A program made the position numbers and the translations under genes. The notes under the pieces are model-generated. The model saw only the letters and a program-made list of their open reading frames with translations. It ran no database searches and was not told the DNA's origin. A DNA stretch of 64,000 nt from Tenacibaculum finnmarkense (GTDB taxonomy: Bacteria > Bacteroidota > Bacteroidia > Flavobacteriales > Flavobacteriaceae). The stretch is from NCBI RefSeq assembly GCF_900239185.1, contig NZ_OENA01000053.1, forward strand, positions 186,305-250,304, given 5' to 3'. Shown in pieces: positions 16,157-26,160 of this stretch. The first letter of the stretch is position 1, and each line of letters begins with the position of its first letter.

Positions 16157-19100
16157 TTATGCTATTTCTTGATTTTCTTCTTGTTCTGTTACAGCTTCTG
16201 CTTTTTTAGAAGCATCGAACATAATTGGTGTTGCTACGAATAATGATGAATACGTACCTACAACAACTCCTACAATTAAGGCAAACATAAATCCTTTAAT
16301 ACTATCTCCTCCAAAGAAGAAAATGGCTAACATTACTAATAATGTTGTTAAAGAAGTATTTATGGTTCTACCTAGCGTACTGTTTAAGGCTTTGTTTACT
16401 AAACTTGCCGATATGGTTGTTTTTTCTTGAGTAAATTCTCTAATTCTATCAAAAATTACTACGGTATCATTTAATGAATATCCAACTACTGTTAAAATAG
16501 CAGCAATAAATGATTGCCCAATTTCCATGTCAAAAGGCATGAATTTGTAGCAGATAGAAAATACACCTAATACCACTAATACATCGTGGAATACAGCAAC
16601 AACTGCACCGATAGAGAAGGCTATTTTTCTAAAACGTAATAAAATATATAAGAAAACTACAATTAATGAACCGATTACTGCCCATAATGCTGATTTTTTA
16701 ATATCATCAGCAATGGTTGGTTCTACTTTCATGTAGCTCATAATTCCGCTACCTGCTTTTTCGAATCCTGGTTTAAAGTCTTCGTAAGAAGTAGTTCCTA
16801 AATACGCTTTTAATCCTGTAAATAATGATTTTTGAACTATTTCATCAACTTCGCTACCATCTTCATCAATTTTAAAAGCAGTAGTTATTTTTAATTGATG
16901 ATCAGATCCGTAAGTTTTTACTTCAGGAGCCGATTTGAAAGCATCTTTTAAGCTCGTTGCAACTTGTGTTGCATTCATTGGCTGATCAAAACGTACAACG
17001 TAAGAACGACCTCCTTTAAAATCAACACCTTGTTTTAATCCTAAGGTAAAGATTGATACCAATCCAGCTAAAATAAAGAATCCAGAAATAATATAAGCTA
17101 ACTTACGTTTCTTTAAAAATTCAATATTGATATTTTGAAACCAGTTTTTAGAAATACTCGTGTTAAAAGGTAATCCAGTTCCTTTTTCAATAGATTTATC
17201 AATAAATAAACGAGTGATAAAAATTGCTGTAAATAATGAAGTTGCAATACCTAGCATTAAGGTATAAGCAAAACCTTTAATAGGTCCTGTTCCGAAGATA
17301 AATAAAATAACACCCGTTAAGAATGTCGTAATATTTGCATCAATAATTGCCGATAAAGCTCCTTTAAAACTAAATCCTTCATCAACGGCAGTTTCTAAAG
17401 TTTGTCCACCTCTTAAGGCTTCTTTAATTCTTTCGAAAATAATAACATTCGCATCAACCGACATACCGATTGTTAAAATAATACCTGCAATTCCAGGTAA
17501 GGTTAATACCGCATTGTACGAGGCTAACCATCCGAAGATAAATAAAATGTTTACTAATAAAGCAATGTTGGCGTAAATACCCGCTTTACCGTAGTATAAA
17601 AACATCCAACCTAAAATTAATAAAATCGCTAATCCGAATGACCAAATACTTGCGTTAATAGATTCTTGTCCTAATGACGGTCCAACAACTTCTGCCTGAA
17701 TAATTCTAGCAGGAGCAGGTAATTTACCCGCTTTTAATACTGTTGAAATATCTTGTGCTTCTTCAACAGTCATCGTTCCTCCTGAAATTTGAGTACTTCC
17801 TCCTGTAATTGCTCCGTTTACCACAGGCGCTGTATATACGTAGTTATCTAAAACAACGGCAACGAATTTCCCAACGTTATCGCCAGTCATTTTTGCCCAT
17901 TTTTTAGTTCCACTAGCATTCATTGTCATTGATACAACTGGCTTGCTTAACTGATCAAAATCTTGATTAGCATCTGAAATTACATCACCATCAATAGTCG
18001 CTTTGTCATTTCTGTTTGATTTTATGGCATATAAACCAATAATTTCAGCAGTACCGTCAGCACTTTTTTGTGCTTTATAATCCCATAAAAATTTAACATA
18101 TTTTAAATTCGCAGGTAATAAAGCTTGTACACTTTTATGAGCAAGTAAGCTATTTACCTGTGCCGTATCTTGAACTTTAGCCTGTGCAACTAAAGAGCTC
18201 ATTTGTTGTTGATTTTGAGCTACATTAGGATATAAATACGTAAATAAGTTCTTTTGAGTATTTGCTTTTGCAGCTGCATCAGTTGATTCACCTAATAAAT
18301 CATCAATATCATCTGCTTTTGCAGAATCTTTAACCTGTGTGGTTGCTGTTATTGAATCATCTTTTAATAATTCAGCAACTTTAGCGTTTGCACTAAAGAA
18401 AAAGTTTTGAACTTCAGCATTTGTATATACTTCCCAAAATTGTAATTCGGCAGTACTTGTAATTAATTTTGTAACACGCTCAATATCTTTAGCACCTGGT
18501 AATTCAATTTGAATTCTTCCAGAGTTTCCGATACGTTGAATGTTTGGTTGAGTTACACCAAATTTATCAATACGGCTACGTAATACTTCAAAAGAAGTAT
18601 TAATAGAACTATTAATTTCTTGTTGTAAAACTTCTTTTACTTGCGCATTAGTTTTATTAAAATCAATCTTTTCACGTAAAGATTTTGTACCAAAAATTGC
18701 AGGATCACTTAATTTAATACTTCCGTTACTTAAGGTTTCGAATTGTGTTAAAAATAAGTCTAAGTAGTTTTCTTGACTGTCTTTTTGAGCTTCATTCGCT
18801 TTTGCTAACGCTGATCTAAAAACAGTGTTTTCAGAATTGTTTGCTAAAGCAATTAAAATATCTTTTACAGATACTTGTAAAATAGCATTAATACCACCTT
18901 TTAAGTCTAAACCAAGGTTCATTTCACGCTCCTTGATGTCGTTATAGCTATATTGACCAATACCTAAGTTTACAACCTGATCGTTTGCAACGCTATCTAA
19001 ATATTTTCTTTCAAACTTAGCTAACTCTCTACCGCTGTTACCCTTAGCGTTCTCCTTTGCATATACCTTAGCGCTATCTTCTACTTTATTAGCAAAAAAT

Positions 19101-19174
19101 GTAAACGACAATTGGTACAAGCTTACTAGTCCGAAAAGGACAGCAAATAATTTAATAAGACCTTTGTTTTGCAT
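16157..19174 (-). CDS. secDF: Protein translocase subunit SecDF (fused)
   Basis: This 1005-aa inner-membrane protein combines SecD and SecF, which use the proton gradient to help the Sec channel export proteins. The SecD half has the first membrane helix (about 8-26), the large periplasmic P1 domain (LGLDLKGGINAIL) and six helices ending near residue 660. The SecF half starts about residue 690 with GVDFKGGRSYVVRF and repeats the pattern with its own periplasmic loop. A Glu-rich cytoplasmic tail closes the protein. Fusion into one chain is normal for Bacteroidota. The SecD periplasmic part has a long insertion (about 270-370, Ala/Gln-rich) seen in related proteins. It has its own promoter and terminator. 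Confidence 0.96.
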   Translation of the reverse strand: MQNKGLIKLFAVLFGLVSLYQLSFTFFANKVEDSAKVYAKENAKGNSGRELAKFERKYLDSVANDQVVNLGIGQYSYNDIKEREMNLGLDLKGGINAILQVSVKDILIALANNSENTVFRSALAKANEAQKDSQENYLDLFLTQFETLSNGSIKLSDPAIFGTKSLREKIDFNKTNAQVKEVLQQEINSSINTSFEVLRSRIDKFGVTQPNIQRIGNSGRIQIELPGAKDIERVTKLITSTAELQFWEVYTNAEVQNFFFSANAKVAELLKDDSITATTQVKDSAKADDIDDLLGESTDAAAKANTQKNLFTYLYPNVAQNQQQMSSLVAQAKVQDTAQVNSLLAHKSVQALLPANLKYVKFLWDYKAQKSADGTAEIIGLYAIKSNRNDKATIDGDVISDANQDFDQLSKPVVSMTMNASGTKKWAKMTGDNVGKFVAVVLDNYVYTAPVVNGAITGGSTQISGGTMTVEEAQDISTVLKAGKLPAPARIIQAEVVGPSLGQESINASIWSFGLAILLILGWMFLYYGKAGIYANIALLVNILFIFGWLASYNAVLTLPGIAGIILTIGMSVDANVIIFERIKEALRGGQTLETAVDEGFSFKGALSAIIDANITTFLTGVILFIFGTGPIKGFAYTLMLGIATSLFTAIFITRLFIDKSIEKGTGLPFNTSISKNWFQNINIEFLKKRKLAYIISGFFILAGLVSIFTLGLKQGVDFKGGRSYVVRFDQPMNATQVATSLKDAFKSAPEVKTYGSDHQLKITTAFKIDEDGSEVDEIVQKSLFTGLKAYLGTTSYEDFKPGFEKAGSGIMSYMKVEPTIADDIKKSALWAVIGSLIVVFLYILLRFRKIAFSIGAVVAVFHDVLVVLGVFSICYKFMPFDMEIGQSFIAAILTVVGYSLNDTVVIFDRIREFTQEKTTISASLVNKALNSTLGRTINTSLTTLLVMLAIFFFGGDSIKGFMFALIVGVVVGTYSSLFVATPIMFDASKKAEAVTEQEENQEIA

Positions 19175-19210
19175 CTATTTTAATTTAAACGAATTCTTTT
19201 TTAAAACGAG

Positions 19211-19241
19211 CAAATATAGTATTTCGAAAAAGGTTTGCCAA
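19211..19241 (-). promoter_or_regulatory. secDF promoter
   Basis: On the minus strand TTG (19241-19239), a 20-base spacer and TATATTTG (19218-19211). Confidence 0.75.
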
Positions 19242-19381
19242 TTATTTTGCCATATTTATATGGTTCATCTATGTTTGATTAAAAGAAATGGCTTGGTTAT
19301 GAGTTTTTAAAAGAATTAGATTGTGTATATTTACTACGTTTTAAAAGTGTAAATTAATAACATAAAATCATATAATTAGCG

Positions 19382-21058
19382 ATGGCACATTTATCAGATA
19401 TTGAAATTGCACAAGCAAAAGAATTACAACACATTAAGCATATTGCTACGAAACTTAATGTAAAAGAAGACGATTTAGAAATGTACGGAAAGTACAAAGC
19501 AAAATTACCTTTAAATTTAATTGATGAAGCTAAAATTGCAAAAAACAACTTAATTTTAGTAACCGCTTTAACGCCAACTCCAGCAGGGGAAGGAAAAACA
19601 ACGGTTTCAATCGGTTTAACCGAAGGGTTAAATAAAATAGATAAACAAGCAACGGTTGTACTAAGAGAACCATCTTTAGGACCTGTTTTTGGTATTAAAG
19701 GAGGTGCTGCTGGTGGTGGATATTCACAGGTAGTTCCGATGGAAGATATTAACTTGCATTTTACGGGTGATTTTAACGCTATTGAAAAATCGAATAATTT
19801 ATTAGCAGCTTTAATTGACAACAATTTACAAAGCAAGGTGAATAATTTAAATATTGATCCTCGTACCATTTTATGGAAACGAGTAATTGATATGAACGAC
19901 CGCGCATTGCGTCAAATTACCATTGGTTTAGGTGGTACAGGAAACGGAATTCCTCGTGAAGACGGTTTTAATATTACCCCAGCATCCGAAGTAATGGCGA
20001 TACTTTGTATGGCGATGAATTTTGAAGATTTAAAAAAGCGTTTAGGTGATATTTTTATTGGTTTTACTTTTGATAAAAAACCTGTTTTTGCCCGTGATTT
20101 AAACGCACAAGATGCGATGGCAATTTTATTAAAAGATGCTATTAAGCCGAATTTAGTACAAACTTTAGAAGAAAATCCAGCGATTATTCATGGAGGTCCT
20201 TTTGCAAATATAGCCCAAGGAACCAACACGATTATCGCTACAAAAATGGGATTATCATTATCTAATTACGTAGTAACAGAAGCAGGTTTTGGAGCCGATT
20301 TAGGCGCAGAAAAGTTTTTAAATATCAAATCGCAATACGCAGGATTAAATCCTAAATGTGTTGTTTTAGTAGCGACCATTAGAGCATTGCGTCATCATGG
20401 AGGCGCAAAAAAAGAGGAATATAATACGCCAAGTTTAGAACGTGTTCAAAACGGATTTAAAAACTTAGAAAAGCATATTGAAAACATTCGTAAATTTAAT
20501 ATTGAGCCAGTAGTAGCAATCAATTCATTTATTTCTGATTCAGCAGAAGAAGTAAATTTTGTTATTGAAGCTTGTGCTAAATTAGGTGTTGAAGCAGTGG
20601 TTTCAGAAGGTTGGGAAAAAGGAGGTGAAGGAACTAAAAACTTAGCCAAAGCCGTTGTAAATGTTGTTGAAAATAAAGCAACACAATTTAAGCCTTTATA
20701 TGATTTTAAAAGTCCAATTAAAGATAAAATTGAAGTAATTGCCAAAGAAATTTACGGTGCCGACGGAGTAACCTATGATAAAAAAGCCGAATTAAATTTA
20801 CGTAGAATTGACAGATTAGGATTTAACGATTTTGCTGTTTGTATGGCAAAAACGCAAAAATCTTTTTCAGATGATGACAAATTAATTGGAAGACCAACAG
20901 GTTTTACGGTAAATGTACGTGAAATAGAAATTGCAGCAGGAGCACAGTTTGTTATTCCTATTTTAGGAAAAATGATGCGTATGCCAGGTTTACCAGCGGT
21001 ACCAGCATCAGAAAATATGAGTATTGATAATAATGGTGTAATTTCAGGATTATCTTAA
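19382..21058 (+). CDS. fhs: Formate-tetrahydrofolate ligase
   Basis: This 558-aa cytoplasmic enzyme makes 10-formyltetrahydrofolate from formate, ATP and tetrahydrofolate for one-carbon metabolism. The ATP loop TPTPAGEGKTTVSIG is at residues 64-78, followed by REPSLGPVFGIKGGAAGGGYSQVVP in two contiguous family blocks. FTGDFNAI, LGGTGNGIPRE and the C-terminal MPGLP are also family hallmarks. The length is normal. The gene is divergent from secDF and is closed by a strong terminator. Confidence 0.97.
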   Translation: MAHLSDIEIAQAKELQHIKHIATKLNVKEDDLEMYGKYKAKLPLNLIDEAKIAKNNLILVTALTPTPAGEGKTTVSIGLTEGLNKIDKQATVVLREPSLGPVFGIKGGAAGGGYSQVVPMEDINLHFTGDFNAIEKSNNLLAALIDNNLQSKVNNLNIDPRTILWKRVIDMNDRALRQITIGLGGTGNGIPREDGFNITPASEVMAILCMAMNFEDLKKRLGDIFIGFTFDKKPVFARDLNAQDAMAILLKDAIKPNLVQTLEENPAIIHGGPFANIAQGTNTIIATKMGLSLSNYVVTEAGFGADLGAEKFLNIKSQYAGLNPKCVVLVATIRALRHHGGAKKEEYNTPSLERVQNGFKNLEKHIENIRKFNIEPVVAINSFISDSAEEVNFVIEACAKLGVEAVVSEGWEKGGEGTKNLAKAVVNVVENKATQFKPLYDFKSPIKDKIEVIAKEIYGADGVTYDKKAELNLRRIDRLGFNDFAVCMAKTQKSFSDDDKLIGRPTGFTVNVREIEIAAGAQFVIPILGKMMRMPGLPAVPASENMSIDNNGVISGLS

Positions 21059-21090
21059 AATAATAGTATTTTAAAATAGTGTTTTACCAT

Positions 21091-21123
21091 AAAAACCTCA
21101 AGATTTGTTTCTTGAGGTTTTTT
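21091..21123 (+). terminator. fhs terminator
   Basis: AAAACCTCAAGA-tttg-TTTCTTGAGGTTTT, followed by T's. Confidence 0.85.
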
Positions 21124-21130
21124 GTATTCT

Positions 21131-21182
21131 TAGAGCCTGTTTAAATTGCATCGGTCAACCTAAATTTATTTCAGCATGACGA
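21131..21182. repeat. Dispersed repeat family B, partial copy 4
   Basis: TAGAGCCTGTTTAAA followed by TGCATCGGTCAACCTAAA and TTTATTTCAGCATGACGAG. The first part recurs at 41764. Confidence 0.55.
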
Positions 21183-21232
21183 GAATCTAGTCTTTATTTA
21201 ATTTTTAAATCTTAATACATTAAAATAATTAA

Positions 21233-21829
21233 TTAAACACCACGTTGTTTGTTAATTTCGTCCTGTAATTGACGTCTTAATTTTTGTTCTTTATCAATTG
21301 AGCTTCTTTTGTATTGTTCTAATTCTTCTTCAAGCCCAACTAATAGCTCTTTTTTTTCTTTAGTTATTGAATGACTGCTGTTAAATTTAAAAATGAAAAA
21401 ACTTAACCCTATTAGTAGCCCGCAAATAATACTCCAAAGAATGGTATTGTAGGTTGTTTTGTTTAAATAGAAGCCTGCAATTGAAATCGCATCTTCTTTT
21501 TCAAGAGAAACAGATAAATTATTTTTTAAAGTAACTATTTCTTCTTTTAAAGTATTGGTGTTTTTTAATTGCACATCTAATTGAAGTTGTTTAGCAACAA
21601 CATCTTTTTTAATCGCACTAACACTATCTAGAATATTTTTTTGAAAACTGATAAAATGCGTACGTTTAATCAATTTGTATTCTTGCCAATTATTAGATAA
21701 TCGATACGCTTTAATAAACTGATTTTCTATAGTATTTGGTAATGAATCTACTTGAGTTTTAGACAAACGCTTTTGTGCAGTAATGTTTTGCGTTATAAGA
21801 ATTAGTAATAGGATTCTTAGAATTTTCAT
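21233..21829 (-). CDS. Conserved membrane-anchored coiled-coil protein, function unknown
   Basis: This 198-aa protein has an N-terminal signal peptide (about 1-18, ending TAQ), a periplasmic helical part with heptad-like Leu/Ile spacing (about 60-115), one membrane helix (about 130-151, ILWSIICGLLIGLSFFIF) and a charged coiled-coil cytoplasmic tail (about 158-195). It follows rplT on the same strand but a strong terminator lies between them. I see no enzyme motif. Related proteins have been labelled as tRNA methyltransferases in some genomes; nothing here supports that. Confidence 0.75.
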   Translation of the reverse strand: MKILRILLLILITQNITAQKRLSKTQVDSLPNTIENQFIKAYRLSNNWQEYKLIKRTHFISFQKNILDSVSAIKKDVVAKQLQLDVQLKNTNTLKEEIVTLKNNLSVSLEKEDAISIAGFYLNKTTYNTILWSIICGLLIGLSFFIFKFNSSHSITKEKKELLVGLEEELEQYKRSSIDKEQKLRRQLQDEINKQRGV

Positions 21830-21869
21830 TGGTTAGAATTTTATGTGAAGATGGGAATCTAAGGGGTTT

Positions 21870-21902
21870 AAAAAAACCCAAACGTTTAAGTTTGGGTTTT
21901 TA
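21870..21902 (-). terminator. Terminator of the thrS-infC-rpmI-rplT operon
   Basis: On the minus strand AAAAACCCAAACTTAAACG and its partner GTTTGGGTTTTTT form a stem of about 10 pairs, 21 bases after the rplT stop. Confidence 0.85.
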
Positions 21903-21923
21903 GTATAAGCAAGTATATGAAAC

Positions 21924-22268
21924 TTATTTTACTTTTTCTACAATGGCCTTAAAAGCGTCTGGATTGTTCATCGCTAAATCAGCTAAAACCTTACGGTTTA
22001 ATTCGATACTATTAGCTTTTACTTTACCCATAAACTGAGAGTAAGACATTCCATACTGACGAGCTCCAGCGTTAATACGCTGAATCCATAATGCACGGAA
22101 GTTTCTCTTATTATTTTTACGGTCACGATAAGCGTATGTCATCGCTTTTTCTACCGCATTTTTTGCTACTGTGTAAACGTTTTTACGTCTTCCAAAGTAA
22201 CCTTTTGCTGCCTTCAAGATTTTTTTTCTTCTTTTTCTTGAGGCTACTGAATTTACTGATCTTGGCAT
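21924..22268 (-). CDS. rplT: Large ribosomal subunit protein bL20
   Basis: This 114-aa protein binds 23S rRNA early in 50S assembly. It is recognised by [19 protein letters not shown], the basic helical N-terminus [30 protein letters not shown] and the globular C-terminal part [15 protein letters not shown]. It is the last gene of the infC-rpmI-rplT group, 84 bases after rpmI. Confidence 0.98.
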   Translation of the reverse strand: MPRSVNSVASRKRRKKILKAAKGYFGRRKNVYTVAKNAVEKAMTYAYRDRKNNKRNFRALWIQRINAGARQYGMSYSQFMGKVKANSIELNRKVLADLAMNNPDAFKAIVEKVK

Positions 22269-22352
22269 AATTCAAATGTTTTTTGTAGTAGGCGATCGAA
22301 TATTCGATACTTAAGCCTAACTCCATGGTTAATTAAATTCCCTTGCTAACGA

Positions 22353-22550
22353 TTAGTTTAAAACTAACTGTCGCTTAATGTTAGACAAATCGGCTTTGTG
22401 AACCAATGTTGCATGTCTTAATTTAAGTTTACGTTTTTTCGACTTCTTTGTTAAGATGTGGCTTTTAAACGCGTGCTTTCTTTTTATCTTACCAGAACCT
22501 GTTACTTTGAAACGTTTCTTGGCACTAGACTTTGTTTTAATTTTAGGCAT
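22353..22550 (-). CDS. rpmI: Large ribosomal subunit protein bL35
   Basis: This 65-aa, very basic protein has the family pattern [20 protein letters not shown] ... [15 protein letters not shown]. It sits between infC and rplT, the near-universal order. Confidence 0.97.
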   Translation of the reverse strand: MPKIKTKSSAKKRFKVTGSGKIKRKHAFKSHILTKKSKKRKLKLRHATLVHKADLSNIKRQLVLN

Positions 22551-22598
22551 TTCTGTTTTTTAGTTTATCTTGCTTATATATTGTGAACGATTTTTAGT

Positions 22599-23159
22599 TT
22601 ATTTAGCCTTTTTAGGCGCAATAAACATAATCATACGTTTCCCTTCTAATTTTGGCATTTGTTCTACTTTACCGTACTCTTCTAGTTCTTGCGCTAATTT
22701 TAATAATAAAATTTGCCCTTGTTCTTTAAAAACAATAGAACGTCCTTTGAAGAAAACAAATGCTTTTAATTTTGCACCGTCTTGTAAAAACTTAATAGCA
22801 TGTTTCTTTTTAAACTCGTAATCATGCTCGTCAGTTTGAGGTCCGAAACGGATCTCTTTTACAATAACTTTTGTTGCCTTTGATTTTAAAGCTTTATCAC
22901 GTTTTTTTTGTTCGTATAAAAACTTTTTATAATCAATAATTTTACAAACAGGAGGAACAGCTTTAGGTGAAATTTCAACTAAGTCTAACTCTTGTTCAAT
23001 GGCCATTTCTTTGGCTTTTTCTAAAGGATAAACACCAACTTCGATGTTTTCGCCTACAAGACGAACTTCATCAACATATTTAATTTTTTCATTAATCCTA
23101 TGTTGATCTTCTTTAATTACCCTTAGCGGTCTACGTCCGCCCCTTCTTCTAATTGCTAT
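22599..23159 (-). CDS. infC: Translation initiation factor IF-3, non-ATG start
   Basis: This 186-aa factor binds the 30S subunit and checks the start codon. The core from [19 protein letters not shown] to the end is clear IF-3. The conserved frame continues 51 codons upstream of that ATG ([18 protein letters not shown] ... [19 protein letters not shown]) until a TGA at 23163-23165, and no ATG, GTG or TTG lies in the interval that must be coding. The start is therefore ATA (23157-23159, giving MAIRRRGG like other flavobacterial IF-3 as I recall them) or ATT two codons later. A rare start codon is the known basis of infC self-control in other bacteria. thrS lies upstream. Confidence 0.92.
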   Translation of the reverse strand: MAIRRRGGRRPLRVIKEDQHRINEKIKYVDEVRLVGENIEVGVYPLEKAKEMAIEQELDLVEISPKAVPPVCKIIDYKKFLYEQKKRDKALKSKATKVIVKEIRFGPQTDEHDYEFKKKHAIKFLQDGAKLKAFVFFKGRSIVFKEQGQILLLKLAQELEEYGKVEQMPKLEGKRMIMFIAPKKAK

Positions 23160-23214
23160 GACTCATGATTTTAGGTTATTACTATTATTTAGTGTCTTTT
23201 TAGATTGCTAGTTT

Positions 23215-25161
23215 CTAGTTTCCAAAAGGAACTAATGTTTTGTTAACTTCGTTTTGTATTAACTCAATAAATTCAGCGATAGTGAATGTTCCAATATCTC
23301 CTTCACCGTGTTTTCTTACAGATACTGTTCCGTCTTGCTCTTCTTTTTCACCTACAATCACCATAAATGGTATTTTGCTCACTTCTGCATCACGAATCTT
23401 TCTTCCTGTCTTCTCACTTCGGCTATCTACCAGGGCGCGAATTTCGGAATTTTCTAACAAAGTTAAAACTTTTTTCGTGTATTTTTCATATTTATCACTG
23501 ATTGGCAATAAGATAACCTGTTCTGGAGTTAACCAAAGCGGGAAATTTCCGCCTGTATGCTCTAATAACACTGCTATGAAACGTTCCATAGACCCAAAAG
23601 GGGCTCTGTGAATCATTACAGGCTCGTGTAGTTGGTTATCGGCTCCTTTATAGCTTAATTCGAACCTTTTTGGTAAATTATAGTCTACTTGTATCGTTCC
23701 TAACTGCCAACTTCTGCCTAAAGCATCCTTGACCATAAAGTCTAATTTAGGACCGTAAAATGCCGCTTCGCCTTCTTCTACTATAAAATCTAAGCCTTTA
23801 TCAGTAGCGGCATTAATAATAGCTTGCTCTGCAATTTCCCATGTTTTAACATCCCCAATATACTTATCAGGGTTGTTCATGTCTCTAACAGAAACTTGAG
23901 CTGTAAAATCTTTAAAACCTAACGATTTAAATACGTAAAGTACCAAATCAATTACATCTTTAAATTCTTGATCTAATTGTTCTGGTGTACAGAAAATATG
24001 TGCATCATCTTGAGTAAAACCTCTTACACGAGTTAATCCGTGTAATTCACCACTTTGCTCATATCTATAAACTGTTCCGAATTCTGCAAAACGTTTAGGT
24101 AAATCTTTATATGAATGTGGTTTAAAGTTATACACCTCACAGTGATGTGGGCAGTTCATCGGCTTTAATAAAAATTCCTCCTCCATTTTAGGAGTTTTTA
24201 TCGCCTGAAAACTATCTGCGCCATATTTTTCATAATGACCAGAGGTAACATATAATTCTTTTTGCCCAATATGTGGTGTCATCACCATTTCATATCCAGC
24301 TTTCTTTTGTGCTTTCTTTAAGAAATCTTCTAAACGACCTCTAAGTGCAGCACCTTTTGGCAACCATAAAGGTAAACCAGCACCCACTTTTTGTGAAAAC
24401 GTAAAAAGCTCTAATTCTTTTCCTAATTTTCTATGATCACGTTTTTTAGCCTCTTCTAATAACGCTAAATACTCGGTAAGCATTTTTTGTTTCGGGAAGC
24501 TAATTCCGTAAATACGTGTTAATTGATTATTTTTTTCATCACCTCGCCAATACGCACCAGCAACGTTCATCACTTTAATGGCCTTGATAATTCCAGTATT
24601 AGGTACATGACCTCCTCTACATAAATCTGTAAAATCACTATGATCACAAAAAGTAATATCGCCATCGGTTAAATTTTCAATTAACTCAACTTTGTATTGA
24701 TTTCCTGCTTCTTTATAATACGCTAAAGCATCCGCTTTTGAAATAGAACGCAATTTAAATTCATGTTTTCCACGTGCTAAATCTAAGAATTTCTTCTCAA
24801 TAGCCGTAAAATCTTTTTCAGAAATAACACGGTCACCTAAATCAATATCATAATAAAAACCGTTGTCAATTGCAGGACCAATGGTTAATTTAGCATCAGG
24901 ATGAAAGGTTAAAATAGCTTGAGCTAATACGTGTGCCGATGAATGCCAAAACGCTTTTTTTCCGTCATTGTCATTAAAAGTGTACAATATTAAAGCACCG
25001 TCAGTAGTTAGTGGGGTAGTGGTTTCAACAGTTGTGCCGTTAAAATTTGCCGAAATTACATTTCTAGCAAAACCTTCACTAATACTTTTAGCAACGTCCA
25101 TTGGCGTGCTGTTTACTTCAAATTCTTTAACCGTTCCGTCGGGTAGTGTGATTTTAATCAT
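23215..25161 (-). CDS. thrS: Threonyl-tRNA synthetase
   Basis: This 648-aa enzyme has the standard domain order: TGS domain (1-62), editing domain with HxxxH at His73/His77 (WHSSAHVLA) and the [14 protein letters not shown] block, then the class II catalytic core with [10 protein letters not shown] (zinc Cys) and [15 protein letters not shown], and a C-terminal anticodon-binding domain ([16 protein letters not shown]). It is the first gene of an operon with infC, rpmI and rplT and has a clear promoter. Confidence 0.98.
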   Translation of the reverse strand: MIKITLPDGTVKEFEVNSTPMDVAKSISEGFARNVISANFNGTTVETTTPLTTDGALILYTFNDNDGKKAFWHSSAHVLAQAILTFHPDAKLTIGPAIDNGFYYDIDLGDRVISEKDFTAIEKKFLDLARGKHEFKLRSISKADALAYYKEAGNQYKVELIENLTDGDITFCDHSDFTDLCRGGHVPNTGIIKAIKVMNVAGAYWRGDEKNNQLTRIYGISFPKQKMLTEYLALLEEAKKRDHRKLGKELELFTFSQKVGAGLPLWLPKGAALRGRLEDFLKKAQKKAGYEMVMTPHIGQKELYVTSGHYEKYGADSFQAIKTPKMEEEFLLKPMNCPHHCEVYNFKPHSYKDLPKRFAEFGTVYRYEQSGELHGLTRVRGFTQDDAHIFCTPEQLDQEFKDVIDLVLYVFKSLGFKDFTAQVSVRDMNNPDKYIGDVKTWEIAEQAIINAATDKGLDFIVEEGEAAFYGPKLDFMVKDALGRSWQLGTIQVDYNLPKRFELSYKGADNQLHEPVMIHRAPFGSMERFIAVLLEHTGGNFPLWLTPEQVILLPISDKYEKYTKKVLTLLENSEIRALVDSRSEKTGRKIRDAEVSKIPFMVIVGEKEEQDGTVSVRKHGEGDIGTFTIAEFIELIQNEVNKTLVPFGN

Positions 25162-25210
25162 TATATATGTGTTATGTTTAATTCCCTTACAAGTGGGAAT
25201 TTTAGAATTG

Positions 25211-25241
25211 CAAAGATATTGTAAAAGCCTTTTTTATACAA
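25211..25241 (-). promoter_or_regulatory. thrS operon promoter
   Basis: On the minus strand TTG (25241-25239), a 20-base spacer and TATCTTTG (25218-25211). Confidence 0.78.
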
Positions 25242-25280
25242 TATATATATGGTATTTTAAATTTGAAGTTTTTTTTGATT

Positions 25281-25703
25281 TTATTTCTCAAATTCGCCAT
25301 CTTCGGTAATCATCTGCGAAACATTTAATGTTGGTAAAATAAACTCATTAAATATGGTATTGTCAGTTTTTGAATGTAAAACTCCTCTTGTTGTTCCTAC
25401 TGTAATCATGGCTAAATGTGCTAAAAAATCTTTTGGAATATGTATTTTTGTGCCTTTATTAAAAATATTCCATTTAGTTTCTTCAATACCAAATTCACAG
25501 GAAACCTCAATAATTAAGAACGGTTTTTTATTTTGTTCAAATTGAAACTTAATGATTGAAATTATTGCTGGATTTTCTGAATTTATGCCAAATTTCACAA
25601 TTGCTTCTAATCCAATTTCTTCACAACAAGTATCATAAGCATCTTCAATTATAGCAAATTGTTCCGTGTTTATTTTTTCTAATTTGAATCCAATTTCATT
25701 CAT
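25281..25703 (-). CDS. SecB-like chaperone protein of a toxin-antitoxin cassette
   Basis: This 140-aa protein shows no clear enzyme motif. Its second half (FLIIEVSCEFGI ... IPKDFLAHLAMITVGTTRG ... FILPTLNVSQMI) follows the layout of SecB-like proteins: alternating beta strands, a long helix, then a Pro-containing stretch with a conserved Asn. Its start overlaps the stop of the HTH antitoxin gene (TAATG). Toxin, HTH antitoxin with a C-terminal tail, then SecB-like protein is the order of toxin-antitoxin-chaperone systems. I infer that it guards the antitoxin. The SecB fold assignment rests on pattern only. Confidence 0.6.
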   Translation of the reverse strand: MNEIGFKLEKINTEQFAIIEDAYDTCCEEIGLEAIVKFGINSENPAIISIIKFQFEQNKKPFLIIEVSCEFGIEETKWNIFNKGTKIHIPKDFLAHLAMITVGTTRGVLHSKTDNTIFNEFILPTLNVSQMITEDGEFEK

Positions 25704-26158
25704 TACGATACCTTTTTATTAAGTTCTGTATTCTTTGAAAAATCAACTGTAATAACTTTTGATTTTACTGAAGACATTTTATAATTACTATTCGTTTTAA
25801 AAGTTGATTTTGTATAACTGAAATCTTTATGTAAATTTATTTGCGTTTTTTGTGTTTTATTTAATTCTAATAATTGAATTTTTAACACATCTTCAATTTT
25901 TGAGATTGTTTCTAAAGTTAAATTTTCTCTTCCTTTAATTATTTTACTTATTTGTTGAGGCGAAACATCTAATAATTTAGCTAATTCTTTTTGTTTAATA
26001 TTATTAGTTTTAAGGAAGGTATTAATTTTAATAGCTATTTTTCTTGAATGTTTTAACCAAGATTTATTAGCTAATCGGTTTTTAGCTTTATCCTCCCAAT
26101 TACTTTTATTATCGGAAGTTAGTGTGTTTAGTTTTTTATTAAGGTCTTTAATTGCCAT
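25703..26158 (-). CDS. HTH-XRE antitoxin with C-terminal extension
   Basis: This 151-aa protein has a Cro/C1-type HTH at about residues 50-100 (QKELAKLLDVSPQQISKIIKG ... LTLETISKIEDVL in two adjoining blocks). It is preceded by a helical N-terminus with the WEDKA and NKSWLKHSRKIA motifs typical of HigA-like antitoxins of Bacteroidota. After the HTH an unstructured, Lys/Ser/Thr-rich tail of about 45 residues follows. Such a tail is what tethers an antitoxin to its chaperone in toxin-antitoxin-chaperone systems. It starts two bases after the toxin gene and overlaps the next gene by one base. Confidence 0.82.
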   Translation of the reverse strand: MAIKDLNKKLNTLTSDNKSNWEDKAKNRLANKSWLKHSRKIAIKINTFLKTNNIKQKELAKLLDVSPQQISKIIKGRENLTLETISKIEDVLKIQLLELNKTQKTQINLHKDFSYTKSTFKTNSNYKMSSVKSKVITVDFSKNTELNKKVS

Positions 26159-26160
26159 AA

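Noticed and set aside
21233-21829. tRNA (guanine-N1)-methyltransferase, a label used for related proteins
   Set aside because: No SAM-binding knot or other methyltransferase motif; it is a membrane-anchored coiled-coil protein.
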